Assembly: GCF_000511385.1 (NCBI RefSeq)
Contig: NC_023137.1
Location: forward strand, 3,169,001 to 3,233,000
Reading direction: 5' to 3'
Origin: Phaeobacter gallaeciensis DSM 26640
Lineage (GTDB): Bacteria; Pseudomonadota; Alphaproteobacteria; Rhodobacterales; Rhodobacteraceae
Length of the DNA: 64,000 nt
Within the stretch, counting starts at the first letter, position 1, and the number at the start of each line of letters is the position of its first letter. Positions 63,572 to 64,000 of the stretch are shown one piece after another. Below the pieces are notes generated by a model. It did not search any database. It saw only the letters and a program-made list of their open reading frames with translations, and was not told the DNA's origin. A program made the translations under genes and the position numbers.

Positions 63572-64000
63572 TCAGGCGTGACCGGCACTGGTAGACAGGG
63601 TCAAAGGATCAACCCCCAGCGACCGCAAGGCCGCCTCCCATTTGGTGATATCATCCAGATCAAACACCAGTTCCGGTGTTGCCGGAGCGGTGAGCCAGCC
63701 ATTATTGGCAATCTCCGTCTCCAGCTGCCCCGGCCCCCAACCTGCATACCCCAGCATCACCATGACCTGCTCAGGTCCGCGTCCCATCGCGATATCTTCC
63801 AAAACATCCACGGTCGCCGTCATTGAGAACGCCTCCGCCACCCGCAGAGAACTGACGTTGGATTTATATTCAGGTGAATGCAGCACAAAACCACGCTGCG
63901 TCTCAACCGGGCCCCCAAAACGGACCGGCAGGGCCGCCTCTTCTGCACTGCGCGGTGTGATGTCCAACTGTTCCAGAAGATTGGACAAATCGACACCCGC
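63572..64000 (-). CDS. YqgE/AlgH family protein, N-terminus off the window
   Basis: At least 142 residues of a UPF0301/AlgH-type protein, including [29 protein letters not shown], the family signature; function unknown in most bacteria. The start lies beyond the right edge. Confidence 0.93.
   Translation of the reverse strand, partial: AGVDLSNLLEQLDITPRSAEEAALPVRFGGPVETQRGFVLHSPEYKSNVSSLRVAEAFSMTATVDVLEDIAMGRGPEQVMVMLGYAGWGPGQLETEIANNGWLTAPATPELVFDLDDITKWEAALRSLGVDPLTLSTSAGHA

Overview
This 64 kb window reads as a chromosomal segment of an alphaproteobacterium of the family Rhodobacteraceae, most likely the marine Roseobacter group (Phaeobacter/Ruegeria-like). The grounds are the high G+C coding style, the gene order sdhBADC - mch - mcl2 - mdh - sucCDAB - lpd, two-lipoyl-domain SucB, the four-residue-class aa3 oxidase subunit IV, and many small families typical of that group. 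I see no rRNA, tRNA, CRISPR array, insertion sequence or prophage. Gene density is high and the content is mainly core metabolism, so this is not an accessory island.

Layout. 1-1.7 kb: the 5' part of an ornithine-decarboxylase-type gene (cut by the window edge) and two small proteins. 1.8-6.4 kb: succinate dehydrogenase operon sdhCDA-(sulfotransferase-like gene)-sdhB on the minus strand. 6.6-10.7 kb: a VWA protein, a histidine-phosphatase-like protein, mesaconyl-CoA hydratase, DUF1737, NnrU and a CitE-family (3S)-malyl-CoA thioesterase. 11-14 kb: a secreted protein, a TauE-type permease, malate dehydrogenase and an ATPase. 14.3-24.2 kb: sucC, sucD, sucA, sucB, lpd on the plus strand, interrupted by four small non-TCA genes. 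24.3-28.7 kb: EthD, PPOX, plsC, ftsX, ftsE and a zinc-ribbon protein. 28.7-34.6 kb: TIGR02302-type protein, lysA, a small lipoprotein, argH. 34.6-37.6 kb: thioredoxin-like, fatty acid hydroxylase and degenerate EAL genes. 37.6-40.2 kb: phaA, phaB and a 48-residue protein. 40.3-51.3 kb: LysR/DMT pair, DUF465, methyltransferase, ispB, ispE, a TPR protein, ETF-QO, soxR/VOC pair and greA. 51.4-57.7 kb: a membrane protein, moeA-(RNase-H-fold-like)-mobB-mobA-fdhD, azlCD. 57.7-64 kb: a lipoprotein, oxidase subunit IV, a phospholipase-A2-like secreted protein, DUF6173-like, MBL hydrolase, acyl-CoA dehydrogenase, Sua5 and the end of a YqgE gene cut by the right edge.

How the genes work together. The left half holds the TCA cycle from 2-oxoglutarate to oxaloacetate, plus two enzymes of the ethylmalonyl-CoA pathway; phaA and phaB, further right, make the acetoacetyl-CoA and 3-hydroxybutyryl-CoA that feed that pathway. 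The strongest regulatory signal is a pair of TGATCA-centred palindromes, centres exactly 21 bp apart, found about 110 bp upstream of both sdhC and sucC; this looks like the operator of one regulator of both TCA operons, whose gene is not in the window. Other points for follow-up: the foreign-looking genes translationally coupled inside the suc operon, a sulfotransferase-like gene inside the sdh operon, a SoxR box with the 19-bp MerR-type spacer driving a VOC protein, a Cys-rich reading frame in the structured phaA leader, and secreted proteins with phospholipase-A2-like and permuted-papain-like motifs.
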